Shown here: in pieces, positions 56,101 to 64,000 of the stretch | Layout of the letters: every line of letters begins with the position of its first letter | Position numbering within the stretch: the stretch's first letter is position 1 | DNA from: Schistosoma mansoni | Taxonomy: Eukaryota > Platyhelminthes > Trematoda > Strigeidida > Schistosomatidae | Assembly (NCBI RefSeq): GCF_000237925.1 | Contig: NC_031496.1 | Span: 10,812,017 to 10,876,016 of the forward strand | Direction: 5' to 3' | Length of the DNA stretch: 64,000 nucleotides | Made by a program: the position numbers and the translations under genes | Notes under the pieces: model-generated | The model's database searches: none | What the model was told of the DNA's origin: nothing | What the model saw: the letters and a program-made list of their open reading frames with translations, nothing else

Positions 56101-57405
56101 GTTTTCATTAATGATATTTGTGAGTGTTTTAGTGTGGGTAAGTCCTTTTTGTTTGCAGACGATCTTAAGGTGGTGTACTCATTTTCTCCACATGAGCTGA
56201 GCAATATTCGAAATTGCATCAGCATGGAGCTTAACAAGGTAGCACAGTGGTGCTCAAAATGGCAGCTGGAGCTCAATACAGCTAAATGTGGTTGGCTATG
56301 CTTCGGTGATACATCACTCAACCTTAATCTTACCATAAATGGGGAAATGTTATCTAGGTTACACACAGTAGTAGATCTAGGACTTAGGTACTCCGATGAC
56401 TTGTCGTTTACTGAACAGGTAATGAAACAAACGTCCAAGTCTCATCGCCTTATAGGTTTCATAACTCGAAACCTTCATAACAGCGAATCCCGTATTCTAA
56501 TGTACAAAGTCTGTGTTCGACCACTCCTCGAATACTGCGCGTTTCTCCTTAGTAGCACGCGCATAAAGGATAAGTTAAGACTGGAATCAGTACAGAGACG
56601 ATTTACATTTCGTACTCTTGGACCTGATAGTATCTTGACATATAATTCGAGGTGTAGTAAACTAGGGCTTGACCCTTTATGGATGAGGAGACTGAAACTT
56701 AACCTTATCTTCTTTTTCAAAATACTTAACAAACTCTCCTTCACATCCAGTCAGGCGATTCAATATGCTAAGGCTTCACATTACGACATTCGTAACTCCT
56801 TGTCTTTAGCTAAACAAACATATTCTAGGTCTTCTCTCTATATGAATTACTTTACCTGTAAGTTTTCTAGACTATGGAATAATTTACCCCAAACTATCCG
56901 TATGTTAGACTCTCTCCCATTGTTTGTTCGGTCAATTAATGCTTTTTGCTCCTCTGAAAATGCATTAAATGCTCTAGCGCCTGCAAGTGTATCTTACTCC
57001 ACAAGTGAGATTATAGGAACTTTAAATGTTTGACCTCTTACTTGCTATCATTGTTTTGTTGTTCCGTGCTCTTTGCTTTAATCTTACTTTCTCTAGTTGT
57101 AGATAATTAATAATAACTCGCTCTGGCACTGGTTATAACCTTACAGAATAATGTTGGTCAATCATCAGGCTATCCACTTAATAAAAAAATGACAAGTTCC
57201 CTGGTGTTGCATTGGCTTGCCGTGATATATGCCATATTTAAACTGTTTATCAATTACTAAACCAGCAAACATAAAACCTTCTTATAATTCATGTTTGTTC
57301 TCTACATTAAATGTTGATTTTTATAACTATCTGATCATGCCTGTAAACTGGTGTGAATTCTGTAAATATTATTTTCAGAATATATTATTATTATTATTAT
57401 TATTA
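53170..57405 (+). mobile_element. CR1/Jockey-type LINE with intact ORF
   Basis: ORF at 53434-57033, then about 370 bp of 3' UTR ending in a (TTA)n tract at about 57380-57405, which I take as the 3' end. The 5' end is not determined; the 260 bp before the ORF contain no host-like sequence. The long uninterrupted ORF means a recent insertion. No target duplication was identified. Confidence 0.75.
53434..57033 (+). CDS. LINE ORF2: APE endonuclease and reverse transcriptase, 1199 aa
   Basis: Residues 1-250 are basic and Ser/Pro/Asn-rich without a recognised domain. The AP endonuclease spans about 255-475: LLINARSLLNK, ITETWC, CDRETKRGGGCLIF, IYRAPDS, ITGDFNYPGINW, NTLDLIFS and SSDHRLV, so all catalytic motifs are present. 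The RT spans about 690-990: WKTAYIIPRYKSGDKTDMNN, QHGFLKNQSC, LYLDISKAFDMVNH, GVIQGSVLGPLLF and FLFADDLKVV (the catalytic FADD). A C-terminal domain with ILMYKVCVRPLLEYCA follows. Length and layout fit CR1/Jockey-group ORF2 proteins. It copies its own RNA into target DNA. No frameshift or stop seen; ATG at 53434 is the first Met of the frame. Confidence 0.92.
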   Translation: MPILLYLNPIKDLPLIPLVALDNQDISDGDSNVILSSVISEAKDRTPDSIVKAHKNTAKPKKNISIKKKVNKKPSSSKPVTKNISTALPNKSIISETMLYPTHRKGGYKDTFRSNVTQEGHYNHHGSRPTIRQTAINQRAPWFPPYVINNKPARCNSYHHSRSGEDGILGYAPSTQPQHVGTCLNCPPKPVQPYQNKDFFFRPPEIPCSTSTTIRSCYSPCDPANTLNHSPGIARTHTFDKDALGFFTLHTPFLNLLLINARSLLNKISALRTLAFLAKPSFILITETWCYPAVADSELNIQNYRLYRCDRETKRGGGCLIFALDTLTTNKVEDSILNSLPESIWISINTLNHSLLLGCIYRAPDSTDNLNDCIINAFIHASTLNFSAKIITGDFNYPGINWSTGSCQSSNDEFLSILNLYCWSHWVRTPTRGDNTLDLIFSRDIIPLSVQVYNEFESSDHRLVTCALPICPSYNRPIQRTCNYRDYKHTDWDLLRSLIKLSDWDEFFSCNSLTDAINIFYFIVNSCLDSCAPIKTYRISKHYELYIPAKYRNKLRRLKKRYFKSNDFTAVTQITIIFHQIKEKHRLKAIDEELLELSRSSKVQNLIHLYNKRAKSTQKIDIPCILHNNSFIYDPKTIADLFSGNFANGKESINGSVSRVICLTGNSIKSISFTCLKISKVINKLKVSKGHGADGISSFLYKYGGPDIQLLLLKLFTLSMESSSYPDRWKTAYIIPRYKSGDKTDMNNYRPINITPVISRIMEKIISDELSNYLLTEQFIDDSQHGFLKNQSCMTCHFDFFNLVYSLRSQGYLVLVLYLDISKAFDMVNHQLLIGKLASYGVENPLLAWLDSFLSNRHQIVKINSSLSNAVPVRSGVIQGSVLGPLLFLVFINDICECFSVGKSFLFADDLKVVYSFSPHELSNIRNCISMELNKVAQWCSKWQLELNTAKCGWLCFGDTSLNLNLTINGEMLSRLHTVVDLGLRYSDDLSFTEQVMKQTSKSHRLIGFITRNLHNSESRILMYKVCVRPLLEYCAFLLSSTRIKDKLRLESVQRRFTFRTLGPDSILTYNSRCSKLGLDPLWMRRLKLNLIFFFKILNKLSFTSSQAIQYAKASHYDIRNSLSLAKQTYSRSSLYMNYFTCKFSRLWNNLPQTIRMLDSLPLFVRSINAFCSSENALNALAPASVSYSTSEIIGTLNV

Positions 57406-57425
57406 AGTCCGGTTACAAAAACAAA

Positions 57426-57830
57426 ATGGAATCCATTCTCTGTCGTAAAAGCAAATTTATAGCTGATGTTGACTCCGATGGATTACGTAAATTAGAAAAG
57501 AAAGTAAACGCGAATCTAATGAAATTGTTGAACATGAATGCTATTAACAATGGTGAGTTTAATTTATCAAAACCTGTGGGTTCGGTGTATCCTTATTTAT
57601 ATGGATTACGAAAAATTCATAAACCTAATATCCCCTTACGTCCAATTCTGTCAATGTGTCGGTCAACTACACACAAAGTTGTGAAATGGCTTACAAAAGC
57701 ATTAAACCCTATCCGAAATCAATTTTGTAAGTATTCCTTGATTGACTCATTTGAATTAGTTAAATAATTAAAGGACATGAATATTAAAACCAAGACATTG
57801 TGCTCTTTTGATGTGAACACTTTACTAGGA
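57426..57830 (+). mobile_element. Penelope-like element RT fragment
   Basis: Encodes YGLRKIHKPNIPLRPILSMC, HKVVKWLTKAL, and after a stop CSFDVNTLL, i.e. the fingers and motif A of a Penelope-type RT. It is cut off before the catalytic YADD and abuts the LINE's (TTA)n end. Confidence 0.72.
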
Positions 57831-57925
57831 CAGGATGGCCATCTAGTGCCTCCAGGCTTTCAGTGGTGGTCTAGATCAGGTAGGTTGGTCAATTCAACTA
57901 TTAAAACGACTACAATCCCCATTAA
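57830..57925 (+). mobile_element. Smα-like SINE 3' fragment
   Basis: GACAGGATGGCCATC, AGTGCCTCCAGGCTTTC, GTGGTGGTCTAGATC, CAACTATTAAAACGACTACA. Joined to the Penelope fragment. Confidence 0.5.
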
Positions 57926-58824
57926 TCCTCATTTTGAGTTTGATAGTTGTTTACCATGACCATAAAAGTAATTTCAAACAAGCTGGAAGTCAAAGTTACC
58001 TATAACCTTACTTAAGATAGAAAAGCACGTGAAATGTTAGGCTAAATAATGGGCTTTTTGTATGATGATAAAAATACATCCACGCTCCCCGAGGTAACCC
58101 CCGAAGAGCTGCAAATCAAAGAGCGAAAACCCAGATACGCCCCCACTTTTCCTCACCATGATTTCCCTCTACTTTGAATGCTATCCCAGCCGAAGTGACT
58201 ACAGTTACCTCGGTGATTATCTTCAATTGAAGACTTGACAAACTCACTCATGAATTATCATCTCCCTCTAGGATCAGCTGTCCCTGATGTATGTCTAATA
58301 ATTTACCGATTATTGCCACTAACACACATCAGTAGCTGGTTCCTGTCCCGCTTGATATCATCTCCGTTGGCCCTCTTATTTTAACACGGTTTGTATTGCT
58401 AATTTATTAATTACCCTACTTATTTATTTCTTAAAACAGTCGTCTTCACCTAGGGCTTGGAATATCACTTTGTTATTTTCTCATACTGCAACCAACCAAC
58501 ACTCTCTGTGGTAATGTGATGGCTGCTGATATCCAGTAGCTTTTCTGCTCCATGACAAATGCATTCACTGGGGTTAAAATATACGCAAATCCACATATAA
58601 CTACTACACAGACTTGAACTAATTCAGTCAAGTGACTAGGCTACCACCGATTGGATATTACCAAAGACCCAGAAAAGTACTAAAAAAACAACAAGCGAGT
58701 GCAAATAAATCAATCCGTTTATACAAGCTCGTGACAAAGTTATAGTATATTTGATATTGAACATAAAAAATCAATACCGCTCATATTGCGCACATGACAA
58801 ATTGTTAACTCTGTAGTGTGCAAA
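57926..58824. other. Upstream region of SNRPF, no gene recognised
   Basis: Mixed composition, no conserved ORF. The SNRPF promoter is probably in the last few hundred bases, but no core element is clear. Confidence 0.3.
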
Positions 58825-59079
58825 ATGGAGGTCGCAATGAATAATCCGAAGCCTTTTCTCAGTGGAATAACTGGGAAGCAGGTCATTGTTAAACTTAAGT
58901 GGGGAATGGAGTACAAAGGATACCTTGTATCTGTAGACAGATATATGAACTTGCAACTCCACAGCACGGATGAGTATATTGACAATTGTCATACTGGGAG
59001 TTTGGGAGAGGTTCTGATCAGGTGCAATAATGTTTTGTATATCAGAGAGTGCGATGATGATCGATTGGATACTTTGTGA
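58825..59079 (+). CDS. SNRPF: Small nuclear ribonucleoprotein F (SmF), single exon
   Basis: 84 residues, intronless. SmF is one of seven Sm proteins forming the ring on U1, U2, U4 and U5 snRNAs. Sm1: [20 protein letters not shown], then [18 protein letters not shown]; Sm2: [16 protein letters not shown]. Nearly identical to human SmF across both motifs. The C-terminus is short and acidic (DDDRLDTL). Two in-frame ATGs exist, 58825 and 58837; both precede the conserved NPKPF, and I prefer the first. A polyadenylation signal AATAAA is at 59142-59147. Confidence 0.95.
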   Translation: MEVAMNNPKPFLSGITGKQVIVKLKWGMEYKGYLVSVDRYMNLQLHSTDEYIDNCHTGSLGEVLIRCNNVLYIRECDDDRLDTL

Positions 59080-59141
59080 TGACTTTATGCTCAGATGTTG
59101 AATAATTGTAAAAATATTGCACTTTTCTATCCGTCTTCTGT

Positions 59142-59147
59142 AATAAA
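59142..59147 (+). terminator. Polyadenylation signal of SNRPF
   Basis: AATAAA, 62 nt after the stop codon; best hexamer in the 3' flank. Confidence 0.6.
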
Positions 59148-59159
59148 TGATACTAACAT

Positions 59160-62100
59160 TCATTGTCTTATTTCTCAGTTATGCTACAATGTTAATGTAT
59201 ATTTTAGAAATATTCAGTGATGACTAACCAATTAGTACTGTCCACATAACCCTGCGCACAACGTTGTTTAAGGCTTTTTTAGATTCTTGAAAAACCTTTG
59301 GAAGTCCACACAAACGTGGTCGTTGTTTGGCATATGATCTCCGGCCACTACAAGCGAAAGGAACACTTAGTAGTCCGACCTTAAGTTCCAATGTTGGGAA
59401 TATTACTACCGCATGTAGTTCTCTGCTTAGTTAAGGCTCCCGAGGTACCACTATAAGGCTTTCACCATCAAATCACGTCAGAGGTTTCACAACATTAGGG
59501 CCTTGCAAACCAGTTCGCTCATCACACTTAGTGGTGAGTCAGTGTTCGATCCATTGTCATTTCTAGCCGGTTATTTGTGGCTTGATGGCTTTGTTCGCTA
59601 AATCCTAACATGTATTTCATGTTTCGGTCTTCATTTTTGAATTTTACTCACTGCTGATGAATTTGCTTATGAACTAGGATCCTCAAGATGTCTGTTTACA
59701 AGCTTACTACTTAACTACATTTAATGGTCGTATTTCATAACCAGGCAAGGACATCATCTTCGATAATAAGTACTTTAGTCATTATGGTTAGCAATCGATT
59801 ATAGAACCTGAAGTTCATATTAGGTGTAGTTTAATTTTAACGTATCCAATTGTTGTGTTTCGAAGCGAAGCGTAGTGAATTAACCTCATCCGAAGATGAG
59901 TAACAAGTTGGTGAAATTGAGGGAACTCAGGTGAATTGTAACAATAGTTTATCTTTATCGCCTGCAGTTATGATTGCGACTGGTCAAAACTCGCCTGGTA
60001 ACCGTTTGACCCGAGGACTCCTGTAGTGTTGCTGTTTATACTTAACTTTTCATAAAAGAAAATCCTTTACCTTAATGGCCATTAATATGTGTGTTGTTTC
60101 AGACGATTAGATCCCAGTAGTCGCGTTTCAAACCGTAGTCATGAAATGTCACTTGTAGAATTAATTCCATAGCACTCATGTCACTGTAAATGAGTCCCCA
60201 TCTACACTCAGCACCAAGTTTACTCGGTTTTTGCAGTTGAAACTACTTTATCATGGTTACTAACGCTGATGTATCGCTGTTTTGTATTTTTATGATGCAG
60301 GCACTAAGAGAGGAATAGCCAATAAACAATGTGATCTGATGGTCCATCTGACTACATCGTTATTGGATGTAGGACTTAAGAAAAGCTTATCTCGATATTA
60401 TCACTGCAGCAGTGAATTTTTAATTAAGTTATTATATACCACGATTGCCCCATTCGTAAGTAGTCGTCTGTTGATCCTGCTTCCGAAGAAATGACTGCTT
60501 CAAAGAATAATACTAATGATGATAAGTTTATGAATTTAAAGGTGCACCAATAATATAGTTGTCAATATAAAGAATCGAGGTTCCTCATTAATCATAACTG
60601 AGTAAATTGGGTGATCTGCTAACTTCATAATCCAATAAGAAGTTGTCTCGTTACTATAAAATTTCTCATACTCTACATCACTATGATGAAACCACCAATA
60701 ATTATCAAACTAGTATGATGAAAATGACCTGTTTATTATAGACAATAGTTAAATAAGTGGTTCAGTGTCTGGTTTGCATGTACTTGGAATATTACATAGT
60801 CCTGTAGACAGATACTGAACTTAGGTAGGTGCTCTTAGTGACACAAAAACAATGGCTTACCTGTGCTCACTAAAATATTTGCTTACTAGAAGCAAAGCCC
60901 CAGGTTCTAACCCCGCCCTTATGGTTTAGGCAGCTGGGTGGCATCGTCAACCCTCACACATATTATCGTTCATACCAAGGTACTTAGTGAGTGAGTTTAT
61001 TATTACCGAGAAAAAGTGAATGTACCCAACTACCCTATTCTTCAATGCCGTGATAACTGGTGAAGAGCAATACTCAGTTGCTCTAGATGAAGAAGTTATA
61101 ATTCATCCCCGAGTACAACGTTTTTAAAATGTTCTCATGGAGTTTTAAGCTGTTGGTATCGTATCTTACAGTCGTTTTTAACGAAACAATCGTTAACAAC
61201 TGATTCATTGCTCGTCTGAGTAAATTCTTGAAAAGTTGCAGTTAATTTATCCAGAAAATGTAATTCAGTATATCGTTCGTTATGACGGCCACGTCGAGAA
61301 CTTAAGAACTTACACCCAATAGAGCGAACTAGTGTAGAAGGATTTATACTCATCACACTAGTTAACTCATAACGTCGTCATATGTAACTTTCCAATATAT
61401 ATATATATATATATATATACAACCTATAGGTGGTGTTCTTCAGATTTGATCTTCCCATCCCGAAAGTTTTCCTTTGTTTACAGCGCTTATCCACTTAATC
61501 CACAGATCTCCCGGTTCTCTTATTTCCAGTCTGTCTACAAAAAGCAATGCAGTTCGTTACGTTCTTGTTTCAGTGATTTAATTATCGCTTGTAATTCAGC
61601 TCAATATCTGATCAGTAAACTTCAGGATTCGTAGATACATAATAGTGTTGAGCCTTAAGATCCTGCTGCACATTGGAAATCAGGATAGCGTCCAATATAC
61701 TGCAGACAGATTTAAGGACTGAATACTCGACAAGCAGTACATAGCTTTCTTTCAGAAAGGGACATAATATTTTCTGCACTTGGTGATACAAAATCTTCAC
61801 ACAAGTCTTAAAGGCGTTTTCTAGAGTACAATAAATTTGCACCGTAGATAACATAAATTAAGGAACTGAGGAGTGATCACAATTATTTCAAACTTAAAAA
61901 ATCATTCATAAATAGTTGTAAGATATTTTCAATAATAATTCTCTCAATCAATAATACAATGATGGTTTCATCTAAAGGTAAGTCAGAATAGATACCGTTT
62001 TATAAACGTTTGCTGATGTACAATTGAAATTAATTACCATTAACGTACTGAATTCCTGGATGTCAAATATACTATTTTATTATTGCACTCGTTCCCATAA

Positions 62101-62700
62101 GTAAATTAAGAATCTGACTAACAACTTCGTATAATCACTACTATTTTACTTAGGACTGAAAATCCAAACAAAATAGATTGCGTCAGCTGATCAAAATGAA
62201 TTTAAATGGTATCCTAATAATGTATCAATCATTAGCTTTCACCGGATTTTCTTGGGAATAATTTCGAAGCATTGCTTAATCAATTGTATCTCTAAACCAA
62301 CTTTACATCGAACTAAATAATTTATCGCTACTTAACGTTGGGAACTAAGAAATAACTTACGCACTAATAATAATGCATCTCACATAATTAATTTCAGTGT
62401 CTACGATTCGCAGCAGCTAAAGAAAGTTATTTTTCACCTGATGAATCATCAGTTGACACACCAAAAAATATTAAAATAAATTTCGTGATTTTTCAATATT
62501 TCAATTATCCTCCAGATATCTTCGTCTTACACTGTTCCCACTGATAGATATCAGAATGTGAGAAAGCGAATGTATTGTATGCTGACAAATGAGCATTTCT
62601 ATACAGAAGACATTCTGAGACCACTTTTTAAATTGGCGACACGCGTCAGCCGATGTCTTATTTTTGTGTTGGCGGGATTCTGTTGTTATTGTTGCAATAA
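59160..62700. other. No gene recognised
   Basis: Only short ORFs (for example 60282-60494 +, 61135-61356 -) without domains. A (TA)n microsatellite lies at about 61395-61419. At about 60900-60990 there is a weak tRNA-box-like AGGTTCTAACCCC. Confidence 0.3.
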
Positions 62701-62734
62701 AGATCTTATGCGCGAGTAACACTAACCTATTATA

Positions 62735-62925
62735 TGCCCTGGTATGGCCGAGGGTGGAAAGAGTCAGCTCTCCCTCTCGAAATGTTCTCACATGGCCACG
62801 TGTATGTAGTCACTGCCAGGTAAGTCCTACTCACTCCCTTCTCGCGGTGGGGGTGTTGTTTACGAAAGTGAGAGGATGAAAAACGAATGTCAGGTGCTTT
62901 AGTCGGGTTGGTGGACACGGAGAAT
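62735..62925 (+). repeat. Dispersed repeat family D, short copy
   Basis: TGGTATGGCCGAGGGTGG, CATGGCCACGTGTATGTAG, and GGTTGGTGGACACGG align with the reverse of 28280-28490. Confidence 0.6.
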
Positions 62926-63753
62926 GTGTGTTATTACTAAACACTCTATACAACTAATAAATAGTGAAATATTTATATAAAAGCCACAGCGATCCGATCA
63001 TGCATAACTTTCAACTTCGTTTTATTTAATGCTCGAAAATGAACCTAAACTTGATGGGAAATCATTATTATTCTAGATAATACGGATAATTTGAATTGCG
63101 ATCGGAAAGCAAAAACCAGCATGAAATTGTTCATGATTAACAAAAATATCTCCCTACAATCGGTTTTTGCTCATCATATATAATAAAGTCAATAGTTGAT
63201 ATATTTTATAAGAAACTAAACTCCATGCTTTAGAAGGACCTACTAGTTGACGAAAAATTTGTTTCCACATAATGACAGGCATCGAAATAGAGTTTTATCA
63301 AGGAACATAAATAGATTTTGCAACTACTTCTCAGTTCAATAAGGAAATTTAGAGAGAAAACCAAAACTGAAATCATAATCCGTATTACTTGGTAATCCTA
63401 GAGTATGCATTATTCATAAAGGTTAGGACGAAACAATTATTTGTAGTCACATATTGAAAATCTGTTGTAACGATCCTTTTCCTTTTCATGCAGATGAAAC
63501 GTTAATTTACCTTAGACGAATATCTACACTAGATTCTCTCCCAGTGTCTGTTCTATAGGACTTCGACACAACTGAGATAAAGAACACATGATTAACCTGA
63601 CTAGAACGTAAATATATTTCCACACCAAAGCCGGACACAACCCAACAACAGATGGACAATCAATAAATAATAAGGATAGGAGAATATAAGACTCATCTGA
63701 CATCTGTCACATTATCTACATGTCTGACTAAGCAGACAACCAATCATTATCAT

Positions 63754-64000
63754 TCTCACCCACACATCAAAATCTATCTGGATACATTGTATAAAAGAAT
63801 ATACTTTCGTTTATATGCCAATTCGAATCACATTAAATGATAACACATGAAATGCTTCACATAGATGAGAATAAAGACTCTCACCCACACATCAAAATCT
63901 ATCTGGATACATTGTATAAAAGAATATACTTTCGTTTATATGCCAATTCGAATCACATTAAATGATAACACATGAAATGCTTCACATAGATGAGAATAAA
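63754..64000. repeat. Tandem repeat, 125-bp unit, running off the window
   Basis: The unit starting TCTCACCCACACATC at 63754 is repeated without visible change from 63879 to the last base of the window. Two units are seen; more may follow. Confidence 0.9.

Noticed and set aside
54351-56744. Several minus-strand frames inside the LINE
   Set aside because: Shadows of the 1199-codon plus-strand ORF, which has all the motifs.
58771-59163. 130-codon minus-strand frame over SNRPF
   Set aside because: It is the antisense shadow of the conserved SmF gene.
60282-60494. 70-codon plus-strand frame as a gene
   Set aside because: No recognised domain, no conserved neighbours, and length within chance for this DNA.
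61390-61420. TATA promoter
   Set aside because: It is a long TA microsatellite without a gene beside it.

Overview
The window looks like genomic DNA of a blood fluke (genus Schistosoma or a close trematode). It is AT-rich. Split host genes with long introns alternate with dense retroelements. The repeats include tRNA-derived SINEs of the Smα type that carry hammerhead-ribozyme sequence, RTE-clade (SR2-like) and CR1/Jockey-like LINE pieces, Penelope-like fragments and solo LTRs. One gene (PRPF3) has a run of 31-40 nt introns in its 5' half, a known schistosome trait. No bacterial features are present. A 200-base N gap lies at 19235-19434.

Layout. (1) 1320-18213, + strand: the 3' two thirds of a GARNL3-type gene (Rap/Ran-GAP-like protein with a citron-homology domain). 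Ten coding exons join in consistent phase; the 5' exons lie before the window. Its introns hold several SINEs, a 520-bp palindrome, a GIY-YIG Penelope fragment and an LTR relic. (2) 18214-21485: 3' UTR, a SINE containing the gap, an RTE 3' end and a solo LTR. (3) 21486-34864, - strand: a ZCWPW1-type histone-methylation reader (CW zinc finger plus PWWP domain), seven coding exons, 5' end not found. (4) 34865-42732: mostly non-coding, with inverted-joined SINEs and one orphan ORF at 41697-42014. (5) 42733-48596, - strand: PRPF3, a U4/U6 snRNP splicing factor, eleven coding exons, with a GC-AG intron and a 21-nt microexon; the N-terminal PWI-coding part was not found. (6) 49560-57930: a retroelement block with a decayed LINE, a LINE with an uninterrupted 1199-codon ORF encoding endonuclease and reverse transcriptase, and a Penelope RT fragment. 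(7) 58825-59079, + strand: intronless SmF (SNRPF). (8) 59160-64000: no recognised gene; one dispersed repeat and a 125-bp tandem repeat that runs off the window end.

PRPF3 (U4/U6 tri-snRNP) and SNRPF (Sm ring) both serve the spliceosome, but they lie on opposite strands about 10 kb apart with a LINE between them, so I infer no co-regulation. GARNL3 and ZCWPW1 are functionally unrelated to them.

The most interesting signal is in the repeats. Two SINE lineages carry hammerhead folds with different helix I and helix III sequences, and one copy (36576-36621) has every core base and all pairings. Several copies are inverted head-to-head composites flanked by target-site duplications.
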